64,000 nucleotides of DNA from Vicia villosa. Its lineage: Eukaryota; Streptophyta; Magnoliopsida; Fabales; Fabaceae. Below are positions 1 through 10,666 of the stretch, one piece after another (the stretch's first letter is position 1; every line of letters begins with the position of its first letter). The notes below the pieces were generated by a model that was given only the letters and a program-made list of their open reading frames with translations, searched no databases and had not been told where the DNA came from. Location: contig NW_026706255.1 in the NCBI RefSeq assembly GCF_029867415.1, positions 1-64,000 of the forward strand, given 5' to 3'. Made by a program: the position numbers and the translations under genes.

Positions 1-129
1 TATTATAGATTAAATATTGTTAAAACAATATATTTATCATAAAGAAATAATTTCTAAATTTCTTGTGGTTAGTTTTTTAAGGTTTTACTATTAATATTAT
101 TTAAAATAATAAATAAAAAATCATATTTA

Positions 130-357
130 TGGATATCTGCATGAATCATGGGGATCCGTGGGGACACGTGGGGATCCGCGGGGACGGGATGGGGGACAGA
201 ATCCCCCGTAGCGGGGATCCGAATCCCCGCGAGGACGGGGATGGGGGACAAAATCCCCGTAGCGGAGATCCGAAGCGGGGATGGGAAATATATCTGAGGG
301 CGGGGATTGTGATGGGAATGTATCCCCGCCCCCAGCCGTGTCCCATTTACATCCCTA
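130..357. other. G/C-rich block, possible end of a hAT-like DNA transposon
   Basis: A block rich in GGGGAT and ATCCCC words sits in very AT-rich DNA. Read on the minus strand it begins near 357 with TAGGGATGTAAATGGG, which resembles Ac/Ds-type hAT termini (TAGGGATGAAAACGG in Ac). If so, the element lies to the left and its other end is outside or near the window edge. No transposase is present and no 8-bp target duplication could be checked. The open frames here are by-products of G/C richness. It may simply be a G/C-rich minisatellite. Confidence 0.3.
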
Positions 358-441
358 ATCACAACTTCTCATATCCATTTTTATTCTTTCAATTAAAAAA
401 TCTCATATCTCTACCATATTATTTATTTAAATAGGATTCTC

Positions 442-617
442 TTTCTCTTCCACTCCCTTAATCTGCATTCTCCACTCCCTCAATCTTCATTCTCCAACGT
501 GTTTGTGCAGTCTCCACTCCCTTAATCTTCATTCTCCATTCCCTCAATCTTCATTCTTCAACGTGTTTGTGCAGTCTCCACTCCCTCAATCTTCATTCTC
601 CAATGTGTCTGTGTAGG
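442..617. repeat. Minisatellite, about 23-bp subunits
   Basis: Repeats built on CCACTCCCTCAATCTTCATT, arranged in longer units that end in CAACGTGTTTGTGCAGT. Three longer units are visible, with lengths that differ by whole subunits. It lies just inside the proposed Helitron 5' end. No coding function is apparent. Confidence 0.75.
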
Positions 618-689
618 TTACATTTTTAGTTTCCCTGTGTCCAGTATAATAAAGTAAAGTTTTTGTAACAAGTCTAAAGATTGACTTCA

Positions 690-1129
690 ATGGCGCGACC
701 GATTGAATAGCATCACGTTTTGAGGAAGATTGTTGTTCGTTGTAAGCATATGTGGACTGTGACAAGTTCCTCCAACAAACTAGACTTGGAGCTCATTTTG
801 CTTGATTCAAAGGTACAAAGGTATAAAGTTTAGGATTTTTTGTTGTTAATATATCATGTTGTTGGATGTTTAAATTCTGGATAATTAATCCGTTCTAATT
901 TTACACGTTTAATTTTTTATTTCCCAGCTGGATATGATTCAAGTTATTGTCCCACCGCATTTGGTGTCAAAATAATTGGTTGCTATTGGAAGTTCATACA
1001 TCATACAGGATTCAAAGGTCTCAAATAATGATTTCTGATTCAAATCAAGTACTCATGGTTTCAAGTTGGTCTTTTGTGGTTCAACTTATAGTAGGAAAAC
1101 AAAGGATTGGACACCCCTCTAATTTTTTA
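690..1129 (+). pseudogene. RPA70/DUF223-like OB-fold fragment, broken
   Basis: Translation from the ATG at 690 gives MARPIE, an in-frame TAG, then a stretch containing VVRCKHMWTV and LDLELILLDSK. This resembles the first OB-fold strands of plant RPA1-like/DUF223 proteins, typically W-x-V followed by MELVLLDEKGDKIQ. A likely intron (donor near 815, acceptor CCCAG near 928) separates it from a second piece reading DMIQVIVPPHLVSK, and a third piece contains FKLVFCGST. Several in-frame stops show it is not functional. RPA-like proteins bind single-stranded DNA, and copies are carried by plant Helitrons, which fits the Helitron 3' end at 3669. Family assignment is from motif order only. Confidence 0.5.
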
Positions 1130-3640
1130 GTTGGTAGTTTATTCATATATTTATATTAACACTGAATCCCAAATATACATGAACGATCCTTAAAATGCTA
1201 ATCCCAAATATGTATTTAATGGGTGTATGGATTTTGAAATTTTTATTTTTATCAGATTTTAATTCTGAAATTTTTATTTTTTATTTCTCTTTATTAAGTG
1301 TATCTTTTTTAACCTTTTATATTGCAATATCGGTGCTACTTTTAGTATTTTTAATTATATCTATTTAATATTTATTTATTTATTTATTCCAAAATCAAAT
1401 CATGAATTGACCTTATTAAAAAATGACAATAGATAAAAGAACATGAGACAAATATGATATAAAAATAGATTAGTTTTTCATGAAAAGGATAAATTTATCA
1501 TTCTTTTTAAATTTTTACAATTATTTATTATCATTTTATTTAGTTAGTACACAAAGTTTTATCACCACATCTAAAGTATATTTTGCCTCTTTAAAAAAAC
1601 ATAAAAAATAATTTATTTAAGTTTTTCTTTTTAAAAATATATATAATATATTAACTGTAATTAAAAAATATTTCTAAAATATAATAAATGATATTGAAAT
1701 TTTAATTTACTAAAAAATGTTAATATTTTTTTATGATAAAACGTTAACAGTTATACTAAAAAAATATTATAATATTAGAAATTGATAAAAGAACATGTGG
1801 TAAAATTTTAAATAAATTCGCTCATCTAATCATTATATATGTCTTTTATTAAATAAAACACTTTATTTCTATTAAATTATATAATTTTTAAAAAAATAAA
1901 ATAAAATAGACTTGAAAAGTATTAGCTTTTTTAATGATAAAATTTAACATTTATATTAAAAAATATAAATATTTGTTTTAGAAAAATATCACATACGTAA
2001 TGTAAAATCATATATGATATTATAATCTAATACAAAAAAAAAATAACTTAACCTATAAATAACAAATATTTAATTTTTAAATTTAATTATATATAAATAA
2101 AAAATATTTTTAAAGAATTCATCTTCATTTTTTTAAAAGTAAGAATTCATCTTAATAGAGGAATTATTATCATTATAAATGTCATATGAAATTGTATTTC
2201 ATATGAATACTTATTATTTATACATTGGTACAAATTTGTAAATTTACAATAATAAATATAAGGAAATTTTGTAATCACTTATATAAAAAATAATTCAATC
2301 TATTAAGTATAATTTCTCTTATAATTTTCAAGATAAATAAATATCTTATACTTAATAAAAAATTATTATGACATGATACAAGAAAAAAATTAAATTGAGT
2401 TGAAAAAATATTAGCTTGTTTATAATAAAATGTGAACATTTTATACTAAAAATAAATAAATATTTGTTTTAATGAAAAAACATAAGACAATTATGATTGG
2501 TGAATACACAAATTTCTTATGAAAACACAAATTTCTTATGAAAACACAAATTTATTATGAAAATACAAATTTGTTATTCTTTTTAAATTATACAACTATC
2601 ACAACTTTATAATTATTAAAAAGAGAATTTTTTTTTTAAAATTCAGTTTGTATAATATTTTATACAAAAGTATTAGCATTTAGATTAAAAAATTGTTATA
2701 ATATGTCTTTTTATATATGAATTTCAATATAGAATATTGATTTGAAAAACTACGGTCATACTTGCATTGATTAATTCAAGAGTGATGCTATTCATAGTGA
2801 AAAAATGTATCGCGAATGTTTCACTAATGCATATAAGTCGTTAGATTAATATATTAAAATACATGGGGCAGTTGAGAATGGAGGGATGCTATAACAAGAA
2901 CTTTTTGTGTTGTAGTTTAGAATTTATTAGATTACACGCCGCAGTTGGGGAATGGAGGGATTTGGAAACTGTTACCTTTTATGCTATCGTAATGCTACCG
3001 AGATGAATCATTTCGTGAGAATTAGCATTTTCCTTAGTTCAATGATCATTGATCTTCCTTAATCAATTTTCTCTTCTTTTTCAATTTTTATTTTAATCCT
3101 TAAATTTAATTAATCGTAATAAATGTATAATTAATTTAAATTTATAAATATGATATAATAAGAAGGTTTTAAAATTGAAATTTAACGAGAAGCTGTCATA
3201 CATTATAGGCTATAAAAAAATTGAAATTTGACGGGGAGCTGTAATACATTTTAGGTTTGGAAAATGGGCTAATATCTAAAATATGTTTGATAAATTTTTA
3301 GAATTAACTCATCTGTATTGAACCAAGATTTGTTAACTCATCTGGATTCACGGGTATATGTGAACGTATCTATGAGATACAACTGTAGATGGTTCATTTT
3401 AATGTCCATCTTGTAAATCTTTCTTGCTGATGTTTTATATAATTGAATTACATAATTGAATGTACAGTTTATTATAAGTACAGATCAATGCTTAAAAGCT
3501 GGGGATATTATTAGCCTATGTTAAGTTGGTGTATATTATTAGTCTGTGTTTGTGACTATGTGAATGTTGTCCAATTGAAGAATGACTTCAAACTTTATAA
3601 ATAATGATTTGATAGACGTGTAATGTAAATCTAGACGAGA
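1130..3640. other. AT-rich, no gene recognised
   Basis: Very AT-rich interior of the proposed Helitron with many short A- and T-runs and small local duplications, for example ACACAAATTTCTTATGAAA repeated around 2510-2560. No ORF with coding character, no RNA gene and no recognisable transposon end was seen. Confidence 0.6.
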
Positions 3641-3669
3641 TATGTGCGATAGCACGGGTATCTTACTAG

Positions 3670-4346
3670 TTGTACTTAAAAAAGCAACCAATAATTGACA
3701 AAAATCAATGCCTGTACAAACAATCGAGAATTAACAAGATTATTAAAATTAGAAGTAAAGTGTTATAACATTGGATAATTAAGAGAAAGTAAGAATAATG
3801 AAAATAAGAAATCATCTACTTATATTGTGAGATGTTTTAACATTTATGTTCATCTTGTCATCTCTCTTACCAATGGCCAATTTTTTTTAAAAAAAATGCA
3901 TTTTATTTGCTTTATTGTTTGCAGGTACAAAATAACGTAATTAAAATTTATCAATTACTAACATAAATTTGAAAAGAAAAATAAAAATCATAAAGAAATG
4001 AAAAAAACTAAAAAAGTGAGGGAGACAAATTTACCACTACTCAAAATATGGATTATTTATAAATTGGACAAGTGGAAAACCCTTAAAAATAAGAGAAATT
4101 GGATAAGTAGGTAAATTAGGTATTCAAGGGAACCCATTTTATCTTTAGGTTTTAAATTATCCATTGTCAGTTGTAAAAAAAGTTATTTGAAAAATTGTTA
4201 GTTTTAAAAGAAAATATATTAATAAAAGGGTTTGGCCTATTAAAAAGAGACCTCATATGAAATCATTGGCCAAAAATAATTTTAACACCAAAACCAAATA
4301 TAAATAGTTTAACATCAAAAATCAATGGAAAAAAGAAAGGGAGGTC
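3670..4346. other. Non-coding flank with a short direct repeat
   Basis: AT-rich sequence between the Helitron end and the PMD pseudogene tail. A direct repeat of about 26 bp (TCATATGAAATCATTGGCC with the same flanks) occurs near 4253 and again near 4347; the second copy contains the stop codon of the PMD pseudogene. Nothing else was recognised. Confidence 0.5.
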
Positions 4347-4557
4347 TCATATGAAATCATTGGCCAAAAACGTAGGAATTTCGATAAAATATTTAAAAAA
4401 AGTTTGAAGAGGCTTGATCTCTAGTATCCTTTGAGCAGCAGGATTTTCTAATTTAAACTTGCTAGGGGTCTTCGTCTGAATAGCTGAAGTCGAAGGTTTG
4501 GCCTTATTTTTGGGGGAAGGCTTTAATTGAGGGGGAGATAAGTCCTCAAATCAGATG
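4347..4557 (-). pseudogene. C-terminal part of PMD-like pseudogene, cut off by Ogre
   Basis: On the minus strand this stretch is open for about 68 codons, ending with TGA at 4349-4347. It includes FEDLSPPQLKPSPKNKAKP and LENPAAQRILEIKPL, a basic, Pro/Ser-rich low-complexity tail. It continues the minus-strand PMD-like reading that ends at 30176 on the other side of the Ogre insertion; the 5-bp duplication AGATG marks the join. Across the join the frame is off by one and a TAA lies just upstream, so the gene had already decayed or decayed since. The link to the PMD body is inferred from position, strand and open frame. Confidence 0.5.
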
Positions 4558-5397
4558 TGTCATACCCCAAAATTTACCCGGTGTAATTCCAATTTTAATT
4601 TATTAAGGGTGTTAAAAATTAAGAGCCATGGGGTTTAATACACCTATTATTAAACTCGCTCTCTTATAAAATGCCCGTATAAATTGGTGAAGGTGTGAAC
4701 ATCAAATATTTGAGGTCCAATTTATTTTGGCCCATGTGTTTCTAGTCATTTACTCATTTTTATTACAAATTTTTCATTCTTCTATTAAATAATATTACTA
4801 TTATTAATAACTATTTGGATTATTATTGATAGAATTATTATATAATTTTGTTTCTAAAAGAATAGGAGTTCAATTATATTAAGACTAATCATTCTTATTA
4901 GGGTTTTATTAATTTTAATTATTAATATTATTAGTTGATTAGTTTGTTTTTTACTGAATAACTAATTAATTGAAGCTTTTTGGTTTTTTGTTGTTGTCGT
5001 GTTGTTGGGCCAGATGGAGTCAATGGGCCTTATGGGTCATCAGGGGTCGGACCGGGTCAAACCCAACCCGGTTCCTATTCACCTTCTCTCCCAAAAGAAA
5101 CCCTAGACTTGCGCCTCCAGCCAACGGCGCCGCCCACCTTCTCTGCACCACACAAACCCTAAATCCAAATTATCCAGGCCCAAGATTCAATCAAATCTTC
5201 AAACTCAATCAAATCTCAGAAAACGAAATCAAACAATAACGTAAATCAAATCTTAACAAATTGAATCAAATAATTTTATTTAATCAAACAATGATTTACA
5301 ATTTACAACAAAAATCAAATCCGGACTAAATATTGAATCAAAATCAAAACCTAAATAATCTAATCTAACTATTCCTAAATTAAAATCTAACCTAGCC

Positions 5398-5404
5398 TAT
5401 AAAG
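5398..5404 (+). promoter_or_regulatory. Candidate TATA box in Ogre 5' LTR
   Basis: TATAAAG follows an AT-rich stretch and precedes purine-rich sequence. The same motif occurs at the matching place in the 3' LTR (28470-28476). Position within the LTR is plausible for a U3 promoter, but no transcription start can be read from the sequence. Confidence 0.3.
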
Positions 5405-6379
5405 CAAAAAGAAGTAAACAGAAGAGGGGGTCGGAGGAATTTGCAAATAAAACCCTGAAAGGATCTTGTGCCGCCGCGAACGCCACAAGCCCTAAGAGCC
5501 TCGTTTTCGTCTTGACCTGCAAAACACACACACAGAGGGAGAGATTAGAGAAGGAGTGGAGCTTACACGTTCCAGAAATTCAAGAAATCAAGGTAACTAA
5601 CTCTTGAACTCAGCTTAGGTTTCATCGATTGTATGTTTGTATGTTGTGTGTTTGTGAATCCGGGTCGATTTGGGGGTTAGGGTTTTGTTTTTATGTTGTT
5701 TTCTGGGTTTTGACATGAAGATGGTGATGGGGAAGATGAAGATCTTAAGGATCTTCATCTGGGTTTACGCTTCTGGGGAGTCTGGGTTTATGGGGTTCGA
5801 AGGTTCGAGTTCTCCGGTTGAATATCAACCGGGAACTGGGTTTCTTATGGTGGTCTGAGGGTGGTTTACGGCGGAGGGGTGGGTTGTTTGCGGTGGGATT
5901 CATAGTATTGTTGGGGTTTGGTTGAAGAACGAAGAACAAGAGAGAGAGGGTCTGAGTTAGAGAGAGAAAGGGAAGAGAATAATGAGAGAAGGGTTTGCGT
6001 GGTCTCTTTGATAATTATCCCTGGGCATCCCGATCGTCGCCATTTGTCCTCTCATGGACACTTGGCAAGCATCACTGAACATGATTCAATGTGTGCTTCC
6101 TAACCATGCGCCCCCAGGTTCATACACGTTCAGACCTTTAGATAGCCACGTATAAGATCCAACGTCTCTGATCTTGAGCGTACACCCTAAGCTATACGTC
6201 TTCACCACACGTGATCAACTGGACCTCTATCTTGATGGGCCTGGTTCATGACTATCCACACCCCCAGGTTTTGCTACTAAGAACAAAATACACCCCCCTA
6301 CGAAAATAACAAAATTAATAACTTAATCTTGTAAATTGTTAATTACTTAAATGATTGTTTTTTTGTATAATTTAATTTT

Positions 6380-6645
6380 CTCCTCGAACCGACTAAATCT
6401 ATTAGTCGCAGTAGACGAGAAATAATTTGGATCAATTTAATCAATTTAATAATTCTAAATCAATTCTCTCCTCGACCCGACTAAAGCTATTAGTCGCTTT
6501 AGACGAGAGATGAAAAATACTTAAAATTAAAATACATTTTAATTTGCTGCCCGCGACGATCAATCTATCGATCTGAGTAACCAGCAATGCCCTCAATCCG
6601 TTAGCTATACTGACCAAATCTATTGGTCACCGCATCTAACGGTGC
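6380..6645 (+). other. Stem-loop cluster in Ogre LTR
   Basis: Three perfect 7-bp hairpins: CGACTAA-atcta-TTAGTCG (6390-6408), CGACTAA-agcta-TTAGTCG (6478-6496) and TGACCAA-atcta-TTGGTCA (6611-6629). The third is enclosed by a second perfect 7-bp stem, CCGTTAG (6598-6604) with CTAACGG (6636-6642). The first two are flanked by CTCG/CGAG arms. A fourth weaker structure has outer arms TTGCTG (6544-6549) and CAGCAA (6582-6587). The cluster recurs in the 3' LTR at 29452-29717, where one hairpin has lost a pair. Likely RNA leader structure; function not known. Confidence 0.65.
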
Positions 6646-7105
6646 CATATCAGGGTTGTATGCCAAACCTCAAAACACTTTCATCTTTCAAAACAAATTT
6701 CAAAACTACGACAGGCCACTCAAAAAACCTTTAAACAATTACAAACAACCTCATACTAATTCAAAGGCGTACAACCCTGTGCCCGAACTACGTTGACTCT
6801 GATCCTCCATAAGGAGGTACGTAGGCACTTGGTAACAAGGCGAGTCTCCCCCCTTAAAATTTCAATTCATTTTAAATCTTATTTTTTACCCTTTTCAATT
6901 CATTAGCTATAAACCTCATAACTGTTGCCATAAACCTTATCTTTACAATGTTAGCCTTTAGGAAAGGGGTTAGGGTGCCTAACACCTTCCCTCAACCTGA
7001 TTATAATAACTTACCCTGAATCTCATATCTGCGTAGGGTTTCCTATTCGCCCTTCAGAATAGGTGGCGACACTAAACCTTCAATTTTAAGGCAGGTTGCA
7101 ACAGC

Positions 7106-7123
7106 CGGCGACTCTGCTAGGGA
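7106..7123 (+). other. Ogre primer-binding site
   Basis: Two bases after the 5' LTR lies CGGCGACTCTGCTAGGGA, close to the TGGCGACTCTGCTGGGGA type of site found in Ogre elements, described as complementary to a tRNA-Arg 3' end. Two apparent changes from that form suggest decay. It primes minus-strand DNA synthesis. Confidence 0.75.
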
Positions 7124-7893
7124 CAACACTATAGGTTAATTATTATGCTCCTAAGGTTTGAGAGGGTTTAGGTTTGTGGTTTATGGTTTAGGTTTTGGCG
7201 CATTTTAGGGTTTGGCAAACTTGCCACTTTTAGGGTTTGGGGGAAGGTTTATCTTTTAATAATAAAATTTTTAATTATTTATTTATTTATTTATTTTTAT
7301 TAAATGTTTATTTGCCATATTTGCATTAAATGTTTAATTGTTATATAATTTGCACTGTTGGGTTATATATTACTGCTGTTAAGCCTAAGCGTGGGAATTA
7401 TAATAATGACCAGAGGGGAACTACATCGCCTACGAGTCTTATTATAATTCCACTTAGAGTGAGTTAAATATTCGGAAAGGTCTGATACGAGGCTCGACCT
7501 TGTTGAGGGCTGGACTGGGTATTTAGCTGATCTCTCTGGGAACCAACCCCTAAAATTCGAACCTCATGGACCAATGAGTTGTTCTAAAATCCAAAGATAC
7601 AAAAAGTCTCGGCGGCTACGAATGATCCCATGAGACCTTCTAGAACATTCCCATGGGAAGGGTAGGCTCCCGAGCCGTCACGTCGAACCTATGAACTTAG
7701 GGCCTATGTGATTATATGCTGAATATGTGCTTATTATTATTATAATATTGTGTTTTTTGTATAATTATTTGCATGCATCATACATCATATGCATATTTTT
7801 TTTATCATGTCTTATCCACAGGTGAAAAAAAAAGAAAAAAAAAAGAAGAATAAAAAAATAATAATAATTCTTTTTGGTGAAAATTCAGGAAAA
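7124..7893 (+). other. Ogre 5' leader with long stem-loop
   Basis: Non-coding leader between the primer-binding site and ORF1. At 7385-7457 a near-perfect inverted repeat pairs GTGGGAATTATAATAA (7391-7406) with TTATTATAATTCCAC (7439-7453), extended outward by CTAA/TTAG, enclosing a loop of about 32 nt. A lysine-codon-like A-rich tract lies at 7824-7860. Packaging or dimerisation is a possible role, by analogy only. Confidence 0.55.
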
Positions 7894-9891
7894 ATGAATG
7901 CTAAGAAGCCTATTGTCCACCTCACCGTCTCAGTGCCTGACATCAAGAAATTGAGAAATATTAGAGATAAAATGTCATCAACTTCTTTGAACAGGTTTTA
8001 GGGCCGTTATAGGGATATTTTGGATTTGCTCAAGGTTAAGGTTCAAGAAGAAGCAATCACCGCATTGATCCAGTTTTATGATTCGCCGCTTAGATGTTTC
8101 ACTTTTCAGGATTTTCAGTTGGCTCCTACTTTGGAGGAGATGGATGCTATGCTTGGGTTTTCAAGGGTTAAAAAAGTATTTTATACAGGTGCTGGAAAAA
8201 TGGTTGAGATGTCTGATTTGGCCAAAGCTTTGGAAGTGCCCGTTGCGGATTTAGAAGCTAATCACAAAACTGATGGAAGAATACAAGGAATTAAAAGAAC
8301 TTATTTAGAAGCTTAAGCTATGTCTTATGCTCAAAAGAAACAATGGGACATTTGTGGACATTTTTTAGCTCTTTTAATTTTTGGTGTTGTTTTATTGCCT
8401 AATAAGGCGGAGTATGTTGATGATGCTGCTATTCATGTCTTCACCTCCTTCAGAAAATCAAATGAGGATCCAACTCCTACTATTCTTGCTAATATTTATT
8501 ATACTATCCATGATCGATATGAAAAGAAAAGGGGAGCGATATCTTGTTGTCTTTATTTATTGTACTCTTGGTTGACTTCTCATCTTTACAAGGCTAGCTA
8601 TTTAATCAAAGATTTGACTAGGCATGAATGGTCTCAAAAGCTAAGAGCTCTCAATGCGGATTCTATCTTTTGGTTTGCAAGGAAATTAAATTCTGAAAGA
8701 ATTATTTATAAATGTGGAGAATTTAATAATGTGCCTTTAATGGGAACTTTGGGTTGTATTAATTATAATCACGTGCTTGCATTGCGCCAATTGGGTCATT
8801 CTATGGATTGTGAGCCTTCCGATCAACAAGTGGAAGGATTGATTTTGCATGACAATGGGAAAGGAGATCCAAGAACATTAAAGAAAATAATTCAAGCTTG
8901 GAAGCATGTTCAGACAAAGAACTATGGGCCGAAGAATATTGTTGCTAAGGAACCTTACACCTAGATGGGTTCAAGAGAGAGTTGGAAAGATTTTGCTACC
9001 TTTTGTTGTGGATCCCGCGTACAAGCCCGATTCTCCTAATCCTAATTCTCTATCCATCGAAGAGATATAAGGAATCAAGGCTGCCCTAGAGGCGTCCCGT
9101 AAGGAAAAGGAAAAATTAGAGCTTGACATACATCGACTTTCCAACGAAAAAAGCCAACTATGCTTCGATCTTAAGGAGAAGAGCCAAGAGCTTCAAGCCG
9201 CTAAGGAAGAGAATGATAGACAAAGGAATAAAAGAAAGCATGCAACCGAAGGAGTACTAAGTGCCAACTTTGATTTAATTGCACATAATGAAAGGTTGGA
9301 ACAAGCAAATATAGAAATTGCAAGGTGGAGGAGGCGTTATGAAAAGGCTTCCCATGACAAAGCAGAATCCGAGAAAAATCTAGAAGCTGTGGTCTTTGAA
9401 TTAACGGATAGGACTAAAGATCAAGAGGTGGAAATAAGAAATCTCAAATTTGATCTTCAAGAAGCCCGCAATTCTGGACAAGAAGAACGCACAAGGAGAT
9501 TGACTGCTGAAGAAGCACTTTTACAACGCACCGATGAGAATCACAGAGCACTTCAGGCTATGGCCTTGCTTAGGCAATTACTTATAAGGCAAAAGGAGAT
9601 GTGTGAGGCTGCAAGGGATGAAGGGGATTATTGGAAAAGACAATACACAATTGTTTCTACGCATATGAGCATGTGAGCATGGTTCCCAAGATGCTTGAAG
9701 AATATGAAAAATGTCGTGAAAATTATGACAAGTTGGTCTATTTGTGCAATGATTTAATCCTGGACATTCCAAAGAGTTTGGCAAAGGCGGAATCATCTCC
9801 TATTATCCTTCCGAAAGAAGTCAAGGAGTTCATGGAGCTTTGTAGAGACATGGTGGACAAATTCAAGGAGGACATTCATAGGCGTTCTTAG
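7894..9891 (+). pseudogene. Ogre ORF1 (protein upstream of gag), broken
   Basis: Ogre elements encode an extra protein before gag whose function is unknown. Here the frame from the ATG at 7894 reads through a TAG at 7999 and a TAA at 8314, then stays open to a TAG at 8962. The N-terminal half has FTFQDFQLAPTLEEM and an LGF motif, in the style of plant-mobile-domain proteins. A 1-bp insertion near 8962 moves the reading to the next frame (FVVDPAYKPDSPNPNSLS, then a TAA at 9068), which continues as a long charged coiled coil (9071-9660). A further shift near 9655 leads to the last part, ending in HRRS and a stop at 9889-9891. At least four stops and two frameshifts make it non-functional. Confidence 0.8.
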
Positions 9892-10117
9892 ATATTTATT
9901 AGTTTTTTACTTTAAATTTAAAAGTCTTATTTCTATTGATGTTTAATTCTTTTCACAAAGTTGAACAATTTTAATTTGTACTCTCTTTAAAGTATTTTAA
10001 ATTAATAAAGTGTGTTTATTTCCGCATTATTCAATTTTTTTTGCAATTTTTCACCAAAAAGGATTATTCAAAAAAAGAGGTTCTTAAAAAAAAAAAACAG
10101 AAAAAAAAGCAAAAATA

Positions 10118-10172
<55 letters not shown>

Positions 10173-10374
10173 GACATACATGCCTATATAAATATATATA
10201 AATATATTATAATAACAATGTGGATAAGACATGGGCATAGCATTTGCATATCATTCATAGCACGCATATCATTGCATTTCTTTTCAAAATATTAAAGGGA
10301 AAACTGTCTTCATCTCCAGTCACGCCATTGCAACCCGATCACTCATCCAGACAAGAGCTCAGAAGAAGAAAGCA
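9892..10374 (+). other. Spacer between ORF1 and gag with (TA)n microsatellite
   Basis: Non-coding AT-rich sequence. An uninterrupted TA dinucleotide run lies at 10129-10169, preceded by A-runs. No promoter or gene was recognised. Confidence 0.75.
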
Positions 10375-10666
10375 ATGGAACAACTAGAGCAGAATCAAGC
10401 CGCCCTTCGCGAGGAAATGACCCAATTGAAAGGCACTGTTGAGGACCTCAAGGGAGGAATGAACCAAATGCTGAGCTTCATGAAAGAACTCAAGGATAAG
10501 CAAGACAAAGCTAAGGAGGTTCAGGATCAGTATGAAGAGGTGCCAAATGATGGCAACCCATTGTTAGGATATGTTCGAGGCCATGACCCTCACAAAACGA
10601 ATGCTCACTCCTCTAAAAGGGTCGTCACAACCCATGAGGAAGGAGAAGCCTCTCAAGAAGGATTTA
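10375..10666 (+). pseudogene. Ogre gag, N-terminal piece before Sirevirus insertion
   Basis: Starts at ATG 10375 (MEQLEQNQAALREEMTQL), an alpha-helical, coiled-coil-like N-terminus typical of Tat/Ogre Gag. After 97 codons plus one base it is interrupted at 10666 by a Sirevirus. The reading frame resumes exactly at 19595 on the far side, once the element and one copy of the ATTTA duplication are discounted. Gag forms the particle that packages element RNA. Confidence 0.85.
10662..10666. repeat. Target site duplication ATTTA (left)
   Basis: ATTTA directly before the Sirevirus LTR matches ATTTA at 19590-19594 directly after it. This exact 5-bp duplication fixes the insertion point inside Ogre gag. 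Confidence 0.95.

Larger units (their letters stand above)
408..3669 (+). mobile_element. Probable non-autonomous Helitron
   Basis: The 3' end is the clearer terminus. A short hairpin (GTGC-gata-GCAC, 3644-3655) is followed by GGGTATCTTACTAG and then T, matching the hairpin plus CTAG|T end of plant Helitrons. A plausible 5' end, A|TCTCTACC at 408, would place the insertion between A and T as Helitrons require, but this end is a guess. Inside lies an RPA/DUF223-like fragment; RPA-like genes are typical Helitron cargo or accessory genes. No Rep/helicase is seen. About 3.26 kb if both ends are right. Confidence 0.5.
4558..7103 (+). repeat. Ogre 5' LTR
   Basis: Begins TGTCATACCCC and ends GGTTGCAACA (TG...CA). 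It has the same length as the 3' LTR (2546 bp) with only substitutions between them. It contains a candidate TATA box near 5398 and a cluster of stem-loops at 6380-6642. The short open frames inside are also in the 3' LTR and show no protein character. Confidence 0.93.

Noticed and set aside
69..434. Overlapping ORFs on both strands of the G/C-rich block
   Set aside because: Produced by repeated GGGGAT/ATCCCC words that lack stops in all frames; no protein character.
4970..5239. 89-codon ORF in the Ogre 5' LTR, repeated at 28042-28311
   Set aside because: Lies in LTR leader sequence, low complexity, no domain; duplicated only because the LTR is.
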